A stretch of DNA of 64,000 nucleotides from Soonwooa sp032078105 (GCA_046269235.1 JBJZOS010000003.1:310001-374000); one strand, 5' to 3'. Shown: positions 40,997 through 48,910, counted from the first letter of the stretch. Translations and numbers: made by a program. The notes: generated by a model from the letters alone, not told the origin.

Positions 40997-43017
40997 AAAG
41001 TGTAATTAAGGATAAGACGGAAACTTCTGCCAGGCATCGGAAAATTGATAACCACGTCGTAATACTGATTGAAAATATTGCTCAGCTCCAAACTTGCTTT
41101 AAACTGCTGCTGCTTCCATCGGAAGATTTTTTGCACCGACAAATCGTGCGTATACCAAGGTTGCACATAGTTGTACTTAATATTATCTTGGTTAACGTCA
41201 TAACGCTCGCCAACATAGATTGCGCTGTAGTTAAAACTCCAGTCTTTATAGTCCGCCATCATCGTGAAAGTCCCACTGTGCCACGGCGTATACGGAATTT
41301 GATTTTTATAAAACGTATCTCCAGGATCGCTAACATCCTGCGCTTTTTGATAAGTGTAGGAAAGCAATGGTTTTAGTTTTACATTTCCAATTTTAATAGT
41401 AGACTGTAGGTTAACGTCCACACCTCGGATCTCTACACGTCCAAGATTCATCATCAACCAACGGAACATACTACCATTAGGCGCTGCAACAATTTTGTCC
41501 AAAACTTCATTGTAGTAAGCATCAGCTTTTAAATAAAATTCTCGAAAAAAATCATTTCTAAAATTTTTATGATAGGTAAAACCGACATCGTATTGCGTGG
41601 TATATTCCGGTTTCAAATAGGTATTTCCGATGTTGGTATAATACAAATCATTAAAAGTTGGCATTCTAAAAATCCGTTTATAAAAAGCTCTTAACGTTAA
41701 ATCTTTAGTATAGAAAGGCTGATAAGCAGCATATAGAGCGGGCGTCCATTCGCGTCGATCTGGCGATTTTGCATTTTTTTCAACATTTTCATGCACGAAA
41801 GTTCCTAGAAGACTTCCCATAAAACGTAGTCGATTCCATTGATAAGTTGACGCTAAAGCCACCAAATTCGTGTATCTTGTCGGATATGAAAAATTCACCA
41901 AATTGGCATCCAAATTATTAAATTGGAAATCACCATTAAGACTGATATCCCAGTTCGGTGTAATCGTGTAGAGGTTAGAAGAACTAAGGTAAACTTCGCG
42001 CTGGATATAAGAATTCTCGGATCTTATTACATATTCTGTGCGCACCGTGTCCGCATAATACGTGTAATCGTAGGCGAACTTAGCTTTAAGTTGAGTTTCG
42101 AATTTTGGAAAAATTTTCTTTCTAAAAGTGGCCTGGACAAAGTAATTATCGTCCGTTATTCGAGAACCACGAGCTCCAAATCTACCATTAACAATGGCCG
42201 CAGGAATACCACGGTTAGAGTTGTAGGCGTACCCACGAATATTCCAAGTACCGTTACGGATGGTGCCATTTAGTGTGGTTTCGAAACGTCTGGCTTTAAT
42301 ATCCGAATCCTGTCTTTTTGCAATCGTGTCATAAGCAATCGCACCATCTGGATATCTTTTGAAATACCGAAACTTGTATACGCCGTTACTTTCCAAATAT
42401 TCGGAGCTAAAACTCATCGCAACTTTGTCTGACAGTTTTTGCTCTAGTCGAAAAGATGGATTAAATAATTGTATCGTACTATTTTTGAGACGAATAGAAA
42501 GATTCGTTTTTCTGTCACCAGCAAAAGAAGGCGTTTTGGGTTGAAGATAAATGGCACTTGCTGAAGCAAAATCTTTGGCAGGTTGGAAAATTTCACTTTT
42601 TTGACCATTATACAAGCTAATAGCCTCGATATCGTCCAAGGAATAACGTCCCAGATCTACCACACCATTTTGTGCATTTCCGAGTTGGATGCCATCGTAA
42701 AAAACACCAACATGCTGACTTCCCAAACTTCGCACATTAATGGTTTTGAGTCCGCCGATGCCACCATAATCTTTAATCTGCACTCCCGAAAAATAACGTA
42801 AAGCATCTGCAACTGACACGCTGCTCAACCTTTGTAAGTCTTCACCTGTCAAGGTTTGCGCCGGAATTACATCCTTCAAATCGCGTTTGAAGAGAATAAC
42901 TTCCGCAATTTCTTTTTTGGAAATACTGTCTTTACGCTGTCCAAAAACCAAAGTCGTCGCGAAAAAAGCCACAAGAAATGCCGCTCGAAAAATCGGTAAA
43001 AAAAGTCGGGTCACCAT
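40993..43017 (-). CDS. btuB: TonB-dependent cobalamin receptor, BtuB-like
   Basis: A 674-residue outer-membrane receptor. The ATG at 43017 gives a signal peptide (VAFFATTLVFGQ); the longer frame needs a GTG and adds a second hydrophobic leader. The plug domain follows directly, without a carboxypeptidase-like N-domain: PAQTLTGEDLQRLSSVSVADALRYFSGVQI, GGLKTINVRSLGSQHVGVFYDGIQLGNAQNG, LGRYSLDDIEAISLYNG. A 22-strand barrel follows to the C-terminal FRLILNYTL with terminal aromatic-Leu pattern. It lies first behind the cobalamin riboswitch and is coupled to the btuG-like gene. TonB-driven import of cobalamin or other corrinoids is the likely role. Confidence 0.9.
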   Translation of the reverse strand: MVTRLFLPIFRAAFLVAFFATTLVFGQRKDSISKKEIAEVILFKRDLKDVIPAQTLTGEDLQRLSSVSVADALRYFSGVQIKDYGGIGGLKTINVRSLGSQHVGVFYDGIQLGNAQNGVVDLGRYSLDDIEAISLYNGQKSEIFQPAKDFASASAIYLQPKTPSFAGDRKTNLSIRLKNSTIQLFNPSFRLEQKLSDKVAMSFSSEYLESNGVYKFRYFKRYPDGAIAYDTIAKRQDSDIKARRFETTLNGTIRNGTWNIRGYAYNSNRGIPAAIVNGRFGARGSRITDDNYFVQATFRKKIFPKFETQLKAKFAYDYTYYADTVRTEYVIRSENSYIQREVYLSSSNLYTITPNWDISLNGDFQFNNLDANLVNFSYPTRYTNLVALASTYQWNRLRFMGSLLGTFVHENVEKNAKSPDRREWTPALYAAYQPFYTKDLTLRAFYKRIFRMPTFNDLYYTNIGNTYLKPEYTTQYDVGFTYHKNFRNDFFREFYLKADAYYNEVLDKIVAAPNGSMFRWLMMNLGRVEIRGVDVNLQSTIKIGNVKLKPLLSYTYQKAQDVSDPGDTFYKNQIPYTPWHSGTFTMMADYKDWSFNYSAIYVGERYDVNQDNIKYNYVQPWYTHDLSVQKIFRWKQQQFKASLELSNIFNQYYDVVINFPMPGRSFRLILNYTL

Positions 43018-43133
43018 TAGCTCATTTAGATTAATGATGACGCTAATGGAAAATAAGAATACAAAGTAACTGTACAAAAACTGCACAATAACTTCGTTGT
43101 TCTAGGCTTTATTCCACGAAAGCGTCAAACGTT

Positions 43134-43294
43134 AAACGTCCTGGCAGATCTTCTGACTTACTTCATTTTCGGAATCCTTCCCATTCTAAAAACAGTGGAT
43201 CTAATTTCCGAAAAACTTTTGCGAAGCTTACAGCAGCGGGTCTGTCTGGGATTTTCACCCAGTTCCCTTTTAAAGCTTTTTAGGGCTCACCAGT
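43134..43294 (-). promoter_or_regulatory. Cobalamin riboswitch
   Basis: Read on the minus strand: GGTGAGCCCT, then AAAAGGGAACTGGGTGAAAA with TCCCAGACAGACCCGC and TGCTGTAAGC (core, 43270-43226), later CCACTG with GGGAAGGATTCCG, and the B12-box-like AGTCAGAAGATCTGCC (43158-43143). These are the ordered conserved blocks of the classical cobalamin riboswitch. It begins about five bases after the promoter and ends about 115 bases before btuB. High cobalamin should lower expression of the whole uptake operon. A 60-codon ORF on the plus strand here (43195-43377) is spurious. Confidence 0.93.
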
Positions 43295-43298
43295 TGTG

Positions 43299-43325
43299 CA
43301 AAAGTATTAAATTTTTGTTAGACAA
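43299..43325 (-). promoter_or_regulatory. Promoter of the B12 uptake operon
   Basis: On the minus strand TTG (43325-43323), a 16-base spacer and TACTTTTG (43306-43299) form a good flavobacterial promoter placed just before the riboswitch. Confidence 0.7.
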
Positions 43326-43399
43326 GAAAGTCCTTTCCGTTATTGTCCAAAATCAAAAATTATTTTCCTTATTTTAAAATATTAAAGAAAATTTTTACC

Positions 43400-43423
43400 A
43401 TAATAATAATAATAATAATAATA
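43400..43423. repeat. (ATA)8 trinucleotide microsatellite
   Basis: Eight perfect ATA units lie in the divergent spacer between the B12 operon promoter and acpH. Such tracts can change length, which would alter spacing upstream of acpH (start 43513). I see no direct sign that it overlaps a promoter element. Confidence 0.85.
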
Positions 43424-43512
43424 TTCTCGTTGTACAAAGACAACACTTAAAAGAAATAAATTACTTACATTGTATTTACTTTTATAAATTTAAAAAATCG
43501 TACAACATTATA

Positions 43513-44079
43513 ATGAATTATCTTGCACACTCCTATTTATCCTTTACTGACGGGCAACTTGTCGGGAATATGATTGCAGATTTCATCAAAAATAATGAGC
43601 GCGAAAACTTCCCTCGAGAAATCCAAAAAGGCATCAAATTACATCGTGCCATTGATAGTTTTACAGATACACATCCCGCAGTATCGCAAGCTAAAAAAGT
43701 ATTTAGTCCTTTGGTAAGACTTTATGCTGGGGCTTTTGTTGATGTTGCGTTCGATTTTTTTGTGGCGCATGCTATGTCGGATGAAGCACTTTTTAAGCAT
43801 TCTCAAAAAGTCTACAAAAGTCTTTGGCAGTACGAAGAATGGCTTCCCGAAAATTTTAAAATCATGCTTAAAAAAATGGAAGAGGACAATTGGTTGTACA
43901 ATTATCGCGAGGATTGGGGGATCAAGTTTAGCATGAAAAATGTCCTCAACAAAGCCAAATATTTGGAAAAAGACATTCCCGTTTTTGAAGCATTTTTAAG
44001 TCATAAAAAAGAAATCGGAAAAGAATTTGATATGTTCTTTCCCGATATGAAATCTCATGTTGAGACATTGTATTTATGA
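43513..44079 (+). CDS. acpH: Acyl carrier protein phosphodiesterase
   Basis: A 188-residue protein of the AcpH (DUF479) family, which removes the 4'-phosphopantetheine arm from acyl carrier protein. Family marks are the start MNYLAHSYLSF, GNMIADFIK, GIKLHRAIDSFTDTHP (HD-like metal-binding residues) and GAFVDVAFDFFVAH. Full length, cytoplasmic. It is transcribed away from the B12 operon and is convergent with the DinB gene. Confidence 0.93.
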   Translation: MNYLAHSYLSFTDGQLVGNMIADFIKNNERENFPREIQKGIKLHRAIDSFTDTHPAVSQAKKVFSPLVRLYAGAFVDVAFDFFVAHAMSDEALFKHSQKVYKSLWQYEEWLPENFKIMLKKMEEDNWLYNYREDWGIKFSMKNVLNKAKYLEKDIPVFEAFLSHKKEIGKEFDMFFPDMKSHVETLYL

Positions 44080-44109
44080 CTTATTTTTTTGCGGAAAATA
44101 TTTCGCGCT

Positions 44110-44613
44110 TTAAAGTTTCGACAAATACCGTTCATCGATAATGTTAAGATGATGAATATTGTGACCTACAATTAGTTTTCCGATGGTTTCAACACTTAAA
44201 GCATTGCCGTTGGCAACACCTTTTAATTGCAAATTTTCTTCTGACAAATCATCAAAAAATATGATACTCCCCTTCCTTACAAAAGAAAATTCGTCGATCA
44301 GGTTTTCAATACTTCTGTCGTTAGCGTGAGAATTTTTAGCCCAAAGTTCTTCATCAAAACCTGGCAATTCTGTTTGATCTTGCCTTGCAAAAGTCATGGC
44401 ACGATACGCAAAAACTTTCTCGGTATCTATTAAATGTTGCAATAATTCTTTAAGCGTCCATTTGCCATTGTCATAAGCAAAAAGCCCTTGCTCCTCGGTT
44501 AAATCACTGAAAATACCAAAGGTTTTTCCGCCTGAAGTGTCTAGCGCATCAATCCATTCTTCGTCTGGAACCAAATCCAAATAGCCTTGGATATATTTAT
44601 CGAAATCTGTCAT
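44110..44613 (-). CDS. DinB family protein
   Basis: A 167-residue four-helix-bundle protein of the DinB/YfiT superfamily. The three-histidine metal site is recognisable: one in WTLKELLQHLIDTEKVFAYRAM, and HNIHH near the C-terminus (IVGHNIHHLNIIDERYL). Members bind Ni or Zn and include thiol transferases, but many have no known substrate. It is last in the run GNAT, nadE, RNase, small lipoprotein, barstar, GNAT, DinB, with a 35-base gap to the GNAT gene upstream. Confidence 0.9.
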   Translation of the reverse strand: MTDFDKYIQGYLDLVPDEEWIDALDTSGGKTFGIFSDLTEEQGLFAYDNGKWTLKELLQHLIDTEKVFAYRAMTFARQDQTELPGFDEELWAKNSHANDRSIENLIDEFSFVRKGSIIFFDDLSEENLQLKGVANGNALSVETIGKLIVGHNIHHLNIIDERYLSKL

Positions 44614-44648
44614 AGTTATAGTTTTTGAATATTATTTAAAGATAACAT

Positions 44649-45089
44649 TTATTCTATAACCCATTCGTAAAAATTAACATCATCATATTTTTTGAAGCCA
44701 CAGGCAGGATACAACTGGTTACCAATTTCGTTTTGCTTACCTGTTTCCAGCAACATTCCACATGCATTTGTATCGCGACAAAGCTCTTTGGCTGCTTCTA
44801 GCAAGGCTTTAGAATAAGCTTTTCCACGATAATTTTCCGCGACAAATAAATCGTTTAACAACCAATAACGTTGCATTCTTGTGGATGAAAAAATAGGAAA
44901 TAATTGCACAAAACCTACCACATGATTTTCGAATTCTGCCACAAAAATTTCGGATTCGTTATTTTTGATTCTTTCTTTTAAAAAAACTTTTGCAGCTTCG
45001 ACATCAGAATTTTTATGATAAAATATTCGATAGCTATCAAACAATTTTGACAAAGCATCCAAGTCTTTGATATCAACTTTCCTAATCAT
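44649..45089 (-). CDS. GNAT family N-acetyltransferase
   Basis: A 146-residue GCN5-related acetyltransferase. The acetyl-CoA motif A appears as LFVAENYRGKAYSKALLEAAKEL (R/Q-x-x-G-x-G/A pattern), with upstream strand ENHVVGFVQLFPIFS and C-terminal LETGKQNEIGNQLYPACGFK. The substrate cannot be inferred. Its ATG lies one base after the barstar stop, so it is translated in step with barstar. Confidence 0.9.
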   Translation of the reverse strand: MIRKVDIKDLDALSKLFDSYRIFYHKNSDVEAAKVFLKERIKNNESEIFVAEFENHVVGFVQLFPIFSSTRMQRYWLLNDLFVAENYRGKAYSKALLEAAKELCRDTNACGMLLETGKQNEIGNQLYPACGFKKYDDVNFYEWVIE

Positions 45090-45090
45090 A

Positions 45091-45411
45091 TTAATCTGTT
45101 AAATCGTCTTCTAAATCGGCATCTTCATCATCTTCGAATTGCTCCAAATAATATGAAAACGTGAAGCCTTCCACCTCTTCTTCAGCATCTTCCAAAGTTG
45201 TTAAAAGATCTTCAAAAGTCTCCAATTGATCAACTGTCATGTTAACAAATTCGATATGAAGAGGCATTTCTAAATCGCCCGAAATAACGTCGTACAGAGC
45301 ATCTAGATTATCTCCAAAATAATCTGGAAGTGTTAATTTAGTTTTTAATTGAGCATAAAAATCTTCGTAGTCCCCCAAATCTACAAAGTCGATATATATT
45401 GTTTTTTCCAT
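45091..45411 (-). CDS. Barstar-type RNase inhibitor
   Basis: A 106-residue acidic cytoplasmic protein of the barstar family, the likely immunity partner of the RNase encoded just upstream. The core LPDYFGDNLDALYD (28-41) aligns without gaps with barstar: Y31, N35, D37 and D41 equal barstar Y29, N33, D35 and D39, the residues that plug the barnase active site. Barstar W38 is Y40 here, and W44 is D46. An acidic stretch around 74-79 covers the place of barstar E76. The C-terminus adds an unusual acidic tail (EDDEDADLEDDLTD). There is no signal peptide, which fits protection of the cytoplasm. Confidence 0.9.
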   Translation of the reverse strand: MEKTIYIDFVDLGDYEDFYAQLKTKLTLPDYFGDNLDALYDVISGDLEMPLHIEFVNMTVDQLETFEDLLTTLEDAEEEVEGFTFSYYLEQFEDDEDADLEDDLTD

Positions 45412-45438
45412 AGTATTAAAATTTCCAATGTTTTGTTT

Positions 45439-45552
45439 TTAAATTCCTACCAATGATTGAATTAAAATTGCAACTTCTTTCTTGGCAAGTTTTGCAACTT
45501 CTTTCTCTTTTTGGCAAGAAAATAAAACCAACACGACAATTAACCATCGCAT
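45439..45552 (-). CDS. 37-residue lipoprotein between barnase and barstar
   Basis: A short ATG-started frame whose start overlaps the RNase stop by one base (TAATG) and that ends 27 bases before barstar. It encodes a positive N-terminus (MRW), a hydrophobic run, a lipobox (LFSC, C13), then a charged amphipathic helix with the repeated heptad-like EVAKLAKKEVA. This is a complete lipoprotein signal with a short mature peptide of 25 residues, similar in plan to entericidin-type or lysis-type small lipoproteins. Whether it is made and whether it acts with the RNase is unknown. It could also be a remnant of a longer lipoprotein. Confidence 0.5.
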   Translation of the reverse strand: MRWLIVVLVLFSCQKEKEVAKLAKKEVAILIQSLVGI

Positions 45553-46103
45553 TATTGTTCTTGAAAAGTTTTGTAATGATCGGTTGTTACGAAGATTAAT
45601 CCATCGTTGCTAAAAACAACTCTGTCAGCATTTCGGCGTCCACAATTGTAGTTAAGATCTGCTTCGTAATAGTTACGTCCTTTTTGCGTTGGCAGATTTT
45701 TTTCACGGTTTGTAAATTTGTCTCCGCCAATAGCTCGTCCTGGCAAAACATCACAAAGATTTCCTTTGCTAGCCTCCCACCCCGAAGATTTCGCTGCTTT
45801 TTTGGTGATGTAATAATCAGGAAGTTTTTGATGCGTTTTAAGATAAGCTACAACAACCGATTGTTTTGTCAGCTCATCAATTGATTGTCCGCTATAATTA
45901 TTAGAAGACTTTTTGTTATTGTTTTCAGTTCCTTTTTTTGATTTTTCTTCTTGATTAAAATCTGAATTTTGACGATTATCCTTTGTCGTAATTTCTGTGT
46001 CTACAGCATTATCAGATTTTGGAGGATTAATGACATACATCACCGCAATCCCAGCCAAGGCGCCAAAAAAGAAGAATAAAAATGTTTTAAGTTTTGGATT
46101 CAT
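45552..46103 (-). CDS. Membrane-anchored barnase-type ribonuclease
   Basis: A 183-residue RNase of the barnase (N1/T1) family. A signal-anchor helix (about 7-26) is followed by a polar linker (30-70) and the RNase domain (74-183), presumably outside the inner membrane. From K101 to H176 it aligns with barnase without gaps at a constant offset of 74: K101, R133, E147, R157, R161 and H176 equal barnase K27, R59, E73, R83, R87 and H102, so all catalytic residues are kept. Unusually C117 and C154 fall on barnase 43 and 80, well placed for a disulfide. It starts nine bases after nadE ends and is coupled to the small lipoprotein and barstar genes. Toxin, nutritional or defence roles are all possible. 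Confidence 0.92.
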   Translation of the reverse strand: MNPKLKTFLFFFFGALAGIAVMYVINPPKSDNAVDTEITTKDNRQNSDFNQEEKSKKGTENNNKKSSNNYSGQSIDELTKQSVVVAYLKTHQKLPDYYITKKAAKSSGWEASKGNLCDVLPGRAIGGDKFTNREKNLPTQKGRNYYEADLNYNCGRRNADRVVFSNDGLIFVTTDHYKTFQEQ

Positions 46104-46112
46104 TAAAAAAAA

Positions 46113-46904
46113 TTAAGATTTATAGTCCTCTGGAATATCACAAACAGGAATTGGATTAATCTTATGCAAGGTCGCACGATGCATTTTTTGATACTTTTCG
46201 AAAACTTCACGTTGTCGTCCTTCAAAATAATCAGGTGTTAAACTTTGATCTTGCTCCATCGCCCACTCTAGCTCTGGATAAGTTGCACCAATCTGCTGTT
46301 CGTCAGTTCTTTCAACATCCCAAAGACCGTCTGTTGGTATCGCTTTTTGGATACTTTCGATAATATCAAGATGTCTTGCGAGCTCATAGATTTGTGTTTT
46401 GTATAAGTCAGCTATTGGCGAAATATCCACGCCGCCATCGCCATATTTTGTAAAAAATCCGACACCAAAATCTTCCACTTTGTTCCCCGTTCCTGTTACC
46501 AATAGTCCATGAATTTGTCCATAATAATACAAAGTCAACATCCTAAGTCGCGAACGAGAATTGGCTAACGCCAATTGCTCTGCGGGAAAATCTTGGTCTT
46601 TAACATCAACAGTTTTTTGAAACGTATCAAATGTCGGTGTCAAATCCACGCGAAAACCTTCAACATTGGGAAATTTTGATTTTAAATCTTCGATATGATC
46701 TTGCGCTCGATTGACTTGATCCTCCTTTTGACGGATTGGCATCTCTAACAATAAAACTTTAAGACCTGTTTTTGCGGCCAACATCGACACAACGGCAGAA
46801 TCTATACCGCCAGAAACGCCAACTACAAAGCCCTTCATCCCAGAATTTTGTGCGTAATCTTTAAGCCAGTTAACAATATGATTAATTATTTTTTCGGATT
46901 GCAT
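46113..46904 (-). CDS. nadE: NAD+ synthase, ammonia-dependent
   Basis: A 263-residue NAD synthetase that amidates deamido-NAD with ammonia and ATP, the last step of NAD synthesis. The PP-loop is VSGGIDSAV (S31-D35). Other marks are NSRSRLRMLTLYYYG, VTGTGNKVEDFGVGFFTKYGDGGVDISPIADLYKTQIYELAR and the C-terminal HRATLHKINPIPVCDIP. There is no glutaminase domain. It lies between two GNAT-related genes and upstream of the RNase gene in the same direction; gldB and gldC are on the other side, the linkage seen in Flavobacterium. Confidence 0.95.
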   Translation of the reverse strand: MQSEKIINHIVNWLKDYAQNSGMKGFVVGVSGGIDSAVVSMLAAKTGLKVLLLEMPIRQKEDQVNRAQDHIEDLKSKFPNVEGFRVDLTPTFDTFQKTVDVKDQDFPAEQLALANSRSRLRMLTLYYYGQIHGLLVTGTGNKVEDFGVGFFTKYGDGGVDISPIADLYKTQIYELARHLDIIESIQKAIPTDGLWDVERTDEQQIGATYPELEWAMEQDQSLTPDYFEGRQREVFEKYQKMHRATLHKINPIPVCDIPEDYKS

Positions 46905-46934
46905 TTTACTTAGTTTATTTATTTTTTTAAAAAT

Positions 46935-47465
46935 TTAATTCGGTTTAGAGGTCAATTCATACCAAAAACAATCGCCCTCCGGTTCTGTAAAAGTTGCCGT
47001 TTTAGTAAAACCTAATTTAGTAAGAACACGATTGGAAGCGCCATTTTCGCAATGTGCGTAGGCATAAAGTTTTTTAAGTTTCATCTCATCAAAAAATTTA
47101 TCGACAAAAGCTTTTCCTGTTTCGGAAGCGTAAGCTTTGCCCCAAACTTCGGGAAGAAAACGATAACCTAATTCGTAAAAATCTTTGAAACCGTTAATTT
47201 GAGAGTCGTTGAATTTGAGGCCACTCCAGCCGACTAACAATCCTGTATCTTTTTCAACAACAGCAAATCTGCCAATGCCAAAACGCGCATATTGATCACG
47301 AATCATCTCTATAACTTTCAAAGATTCTTCTTGAGCGGTTAAAGCTGGCATCCCGATGTACTTCATAACTTCTGGATTGCTATCCAAAAGATACAGCCTA
47401 TCAGCATCTTGCATCTCTAAAGGTCTTAAAATTAATCTTTCGGTTTCGAAGGTGTTGAGCAACAT
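46935..47465 (-). CDS. RimJ/RimL-type GNAT acetyltransferase
   Basis: A 176-residue acetyltransferase of the GNAT_3 (RimJ/RimL) type. It starts with ETERLILRPLEMQDADRLY, and has LVGWSGLKF, the acetyl-CoA region ELGYRFLPEVWGKAYASETGKAFVDKFF and NGASNRVLTKLGFTK. It may acetylate N-terminal amines or small metabolites. First gene of the nadE-RNase-barstar unit (30-base gap to nadE) and divergent from gldB; the promoter should lie in the 113-base spacer 47466-47578. Confidence 0.9.
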   Translation of the reverse strand: MLLNTFETERLILRPLEMQDADRLYLLDSNPEVMKYIGMPALTAQEESLKVIEMIRDQYARFGIGRFAVVEKDTGLLVGWSGLKFNDSQINGFKDFYELGYRFLPEVWGKAYASETGKAFVDKFFDEMKLKKLYAYAHCENGASNRVLTKLGFTKTATFTEPEGDCFWYELTSKPN

Positions 47466-47578
47466 TAAAATTCTTATTTTTGTAGTTTCAAATTCTTGAG
47501 TAAAATTAAAGATTATTTTCTAGCCTACTTTAGAGAAAATTTGATTTTTAAAAGAAAGTTTACAAAAGTATCTAAAAA

Positions 47579-48574
47579 ATGAAAAAACTTATAGTAAGTC
47601 TATCGATAATCACATGTCTGTATAGCCTTAACTCTTGTAAAAAAGAGGCTGAAAAACCTCAATGGGAACAGGAAGTTAAAAACCCGATTCAGAAAATTGA
47701 TTTGGTGGACATCTCTGAAAAGTTATACAACCCGAACGTGAGTATGGAAGATTTTAAGAAAGACTTCCCATGGTTCCAAGGGACGGTTCCTGACGATGTG
47801 TTCGTGGAACGCAGAAAGGATCCTGAGGAAATAAAAATCTATAAAGAGGCCATTTCGAAAATTGATAAGGTTAAACTTAATAAAGATTTAGCGGCACTTT
47901 TCTCACATATTAAGACGTATTTCCCGAGCTTTAAAGCGCCAAAAGTTTTTTTGTACTCAACTGCAGTTTATTACGAAAGTATCTTGGCTCCTATTTTTTA
48001 CAAACCCGAAGAAAACTATCTATTCATAGACGTTTCGGCTTTTATGGGAGTGGATAACAAAGCTTACAGCGGTATCGATAAGTATATTCAAAAATCGATG
48101 AATCCTAGTAACATCGTCCCAAAAGTGTCGATGTCTTTTGCAGAACAAATGGTGCCCAGAAAACCTACGGAATCAAAATTTATTGATGAGTTGGTATACA
48201 ACGGGAAAATCCAGATTTTACAAGATATTTTTTTACCTGAGACCCCTGATTTTTTAAAAATAAATTATACGAAAGAACAGGAAGAATGGAACATTGCCAA
48301 CGAATTTAACATTTGGAATTACTTTGTAGAAAACGATTATCTCTTTAAATCTGATCCCGAATTAGCGGGACGGTTTATCCAACCGGGACCCTTTTCTAAA
48401 TTCTATACCGAAATCGATAACGAAAGCTCGCCGCAAGTTGGTGTGTGGACAGGATGGCAAATCTGTAGAGAATATTTAGCCAAAAATCCAAATGTCAAAA
48501 TCCCTGAATTTTTAAACAAAAACGCCACCGATATCTTTAACGGATCCGGCTACAAACCAAAAGAAATTAAATAA
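47579..48574 (+). CDS. gldB: Gliding motility lipoprotein GldB
   Basis: A 331-residue lipoprotein (lipobox LNSC, C20) that matches GldB over its length: PQWEQEVKNPIQKIDLVDISEKLYN, FKKDFPWFQGTVPDDVF, AALFSHIKTYFPSFKAPKVFLY, VPKVSMSFAEQMVPRKP and GPFSKFYTEIDNESSPQVGVWTGWQI. In Flavobacterium johnsoniae GldB is needed for gliding motility and chitin use and belongs to the gliding/type IX secretion gene set, though its exact role is not known. It is transcribed with gldC, nine bases downstream. Confidence 0.95.
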   Translation: MKKLIVSLSIITCLYSLNSCKKEAEKPQWEQEVKNPIQKIDLVDISEKLYNPNVSMEDFKKDFPWFQGTVPDDVFVERRKDPEEIKIYKEAISKIDKVKLNKDLAALFSHIKTYFPSFKAPKVFLYSTAVYYESILAPIFYKPEENYLFIDVSAFMGVDNKAYSGIDKYIQKSMNPSNIVPKVSMSFAEQMVPRKPTESKFIDELVYNGKIQILQDIFLPETPDFLKINYTKEQEEWNIANEFNIWNYFVENDYLFKSDPELAGRFIQPGPFSKFYTEIDNESSPQVGVWTGWQICREYLAKNPNVKIPEFLNKNATDIFNGSGYKPKEIK

Positions 48575-48583
48575 TTATATACA

Positions 48584-48910
48584 ATGAGAAAGACCCAAAT
48601 AACTATAAATGTGGAACTTGATGAAAACCATGTTCCCGAAAAAATGACTTGGAATGCTGAAGATGGTGGCGTTAATGCGCAAGAAACTAAAGCAACGATG
48701 ATTTCGGTTTGGGATGACAATGCAAAGGAAGCATTACGTATCGATCTTTGGACAAAGGATATGCAAGTGGATCACATGAAGCAGTTTTTTCACCAAATTC
48801 TAGTATCGTTAGGTCACACTTATCAACGTGCAACTGGCGAAGATGACGTGGCAGAATGGCTAGGTGAAGTAGCAGAAGAATTTGCAGTGAAATCGGCTAT
48901 TAAAATGTAA
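48584..48910 (+). CDS. gldC: Gliding motility protein GldC
   Basis: A 108-residue cytoplasmic protein matching GldC: ITINVELDENHVPEKMTWNAEDGG, LRIDLWTKDMQVDHMKQFFHQILVSLGHTYQRATGE. In F. johnsoniae gldC follows gldB and is accessory, helping gliding but not essential for it. It follows gldB after nine bases and ends the unit. Confidence 0.94.
   Translation: MRKTQITINVELDENHVPEKMTWNAEDGGVNAQETKATMISVWDDNAKEALRIDLWTKDMQVDHMKQFFHQILVSLGHTYQRATGEDDVAEWLGEVAEEFAVKSAIKM

Noticed and set aside
43195..43377. 60-codon ORF on the plus strand
   Set aside because: It overlaps the cobalamin riboswitch on the opposite strand and is an accidental reading frame.
43400..43423. CRISPR-like or tandem array
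   Set aside because: It is a simple trinucleotide run without spacers, and no cas genes are present anywhere in the window.
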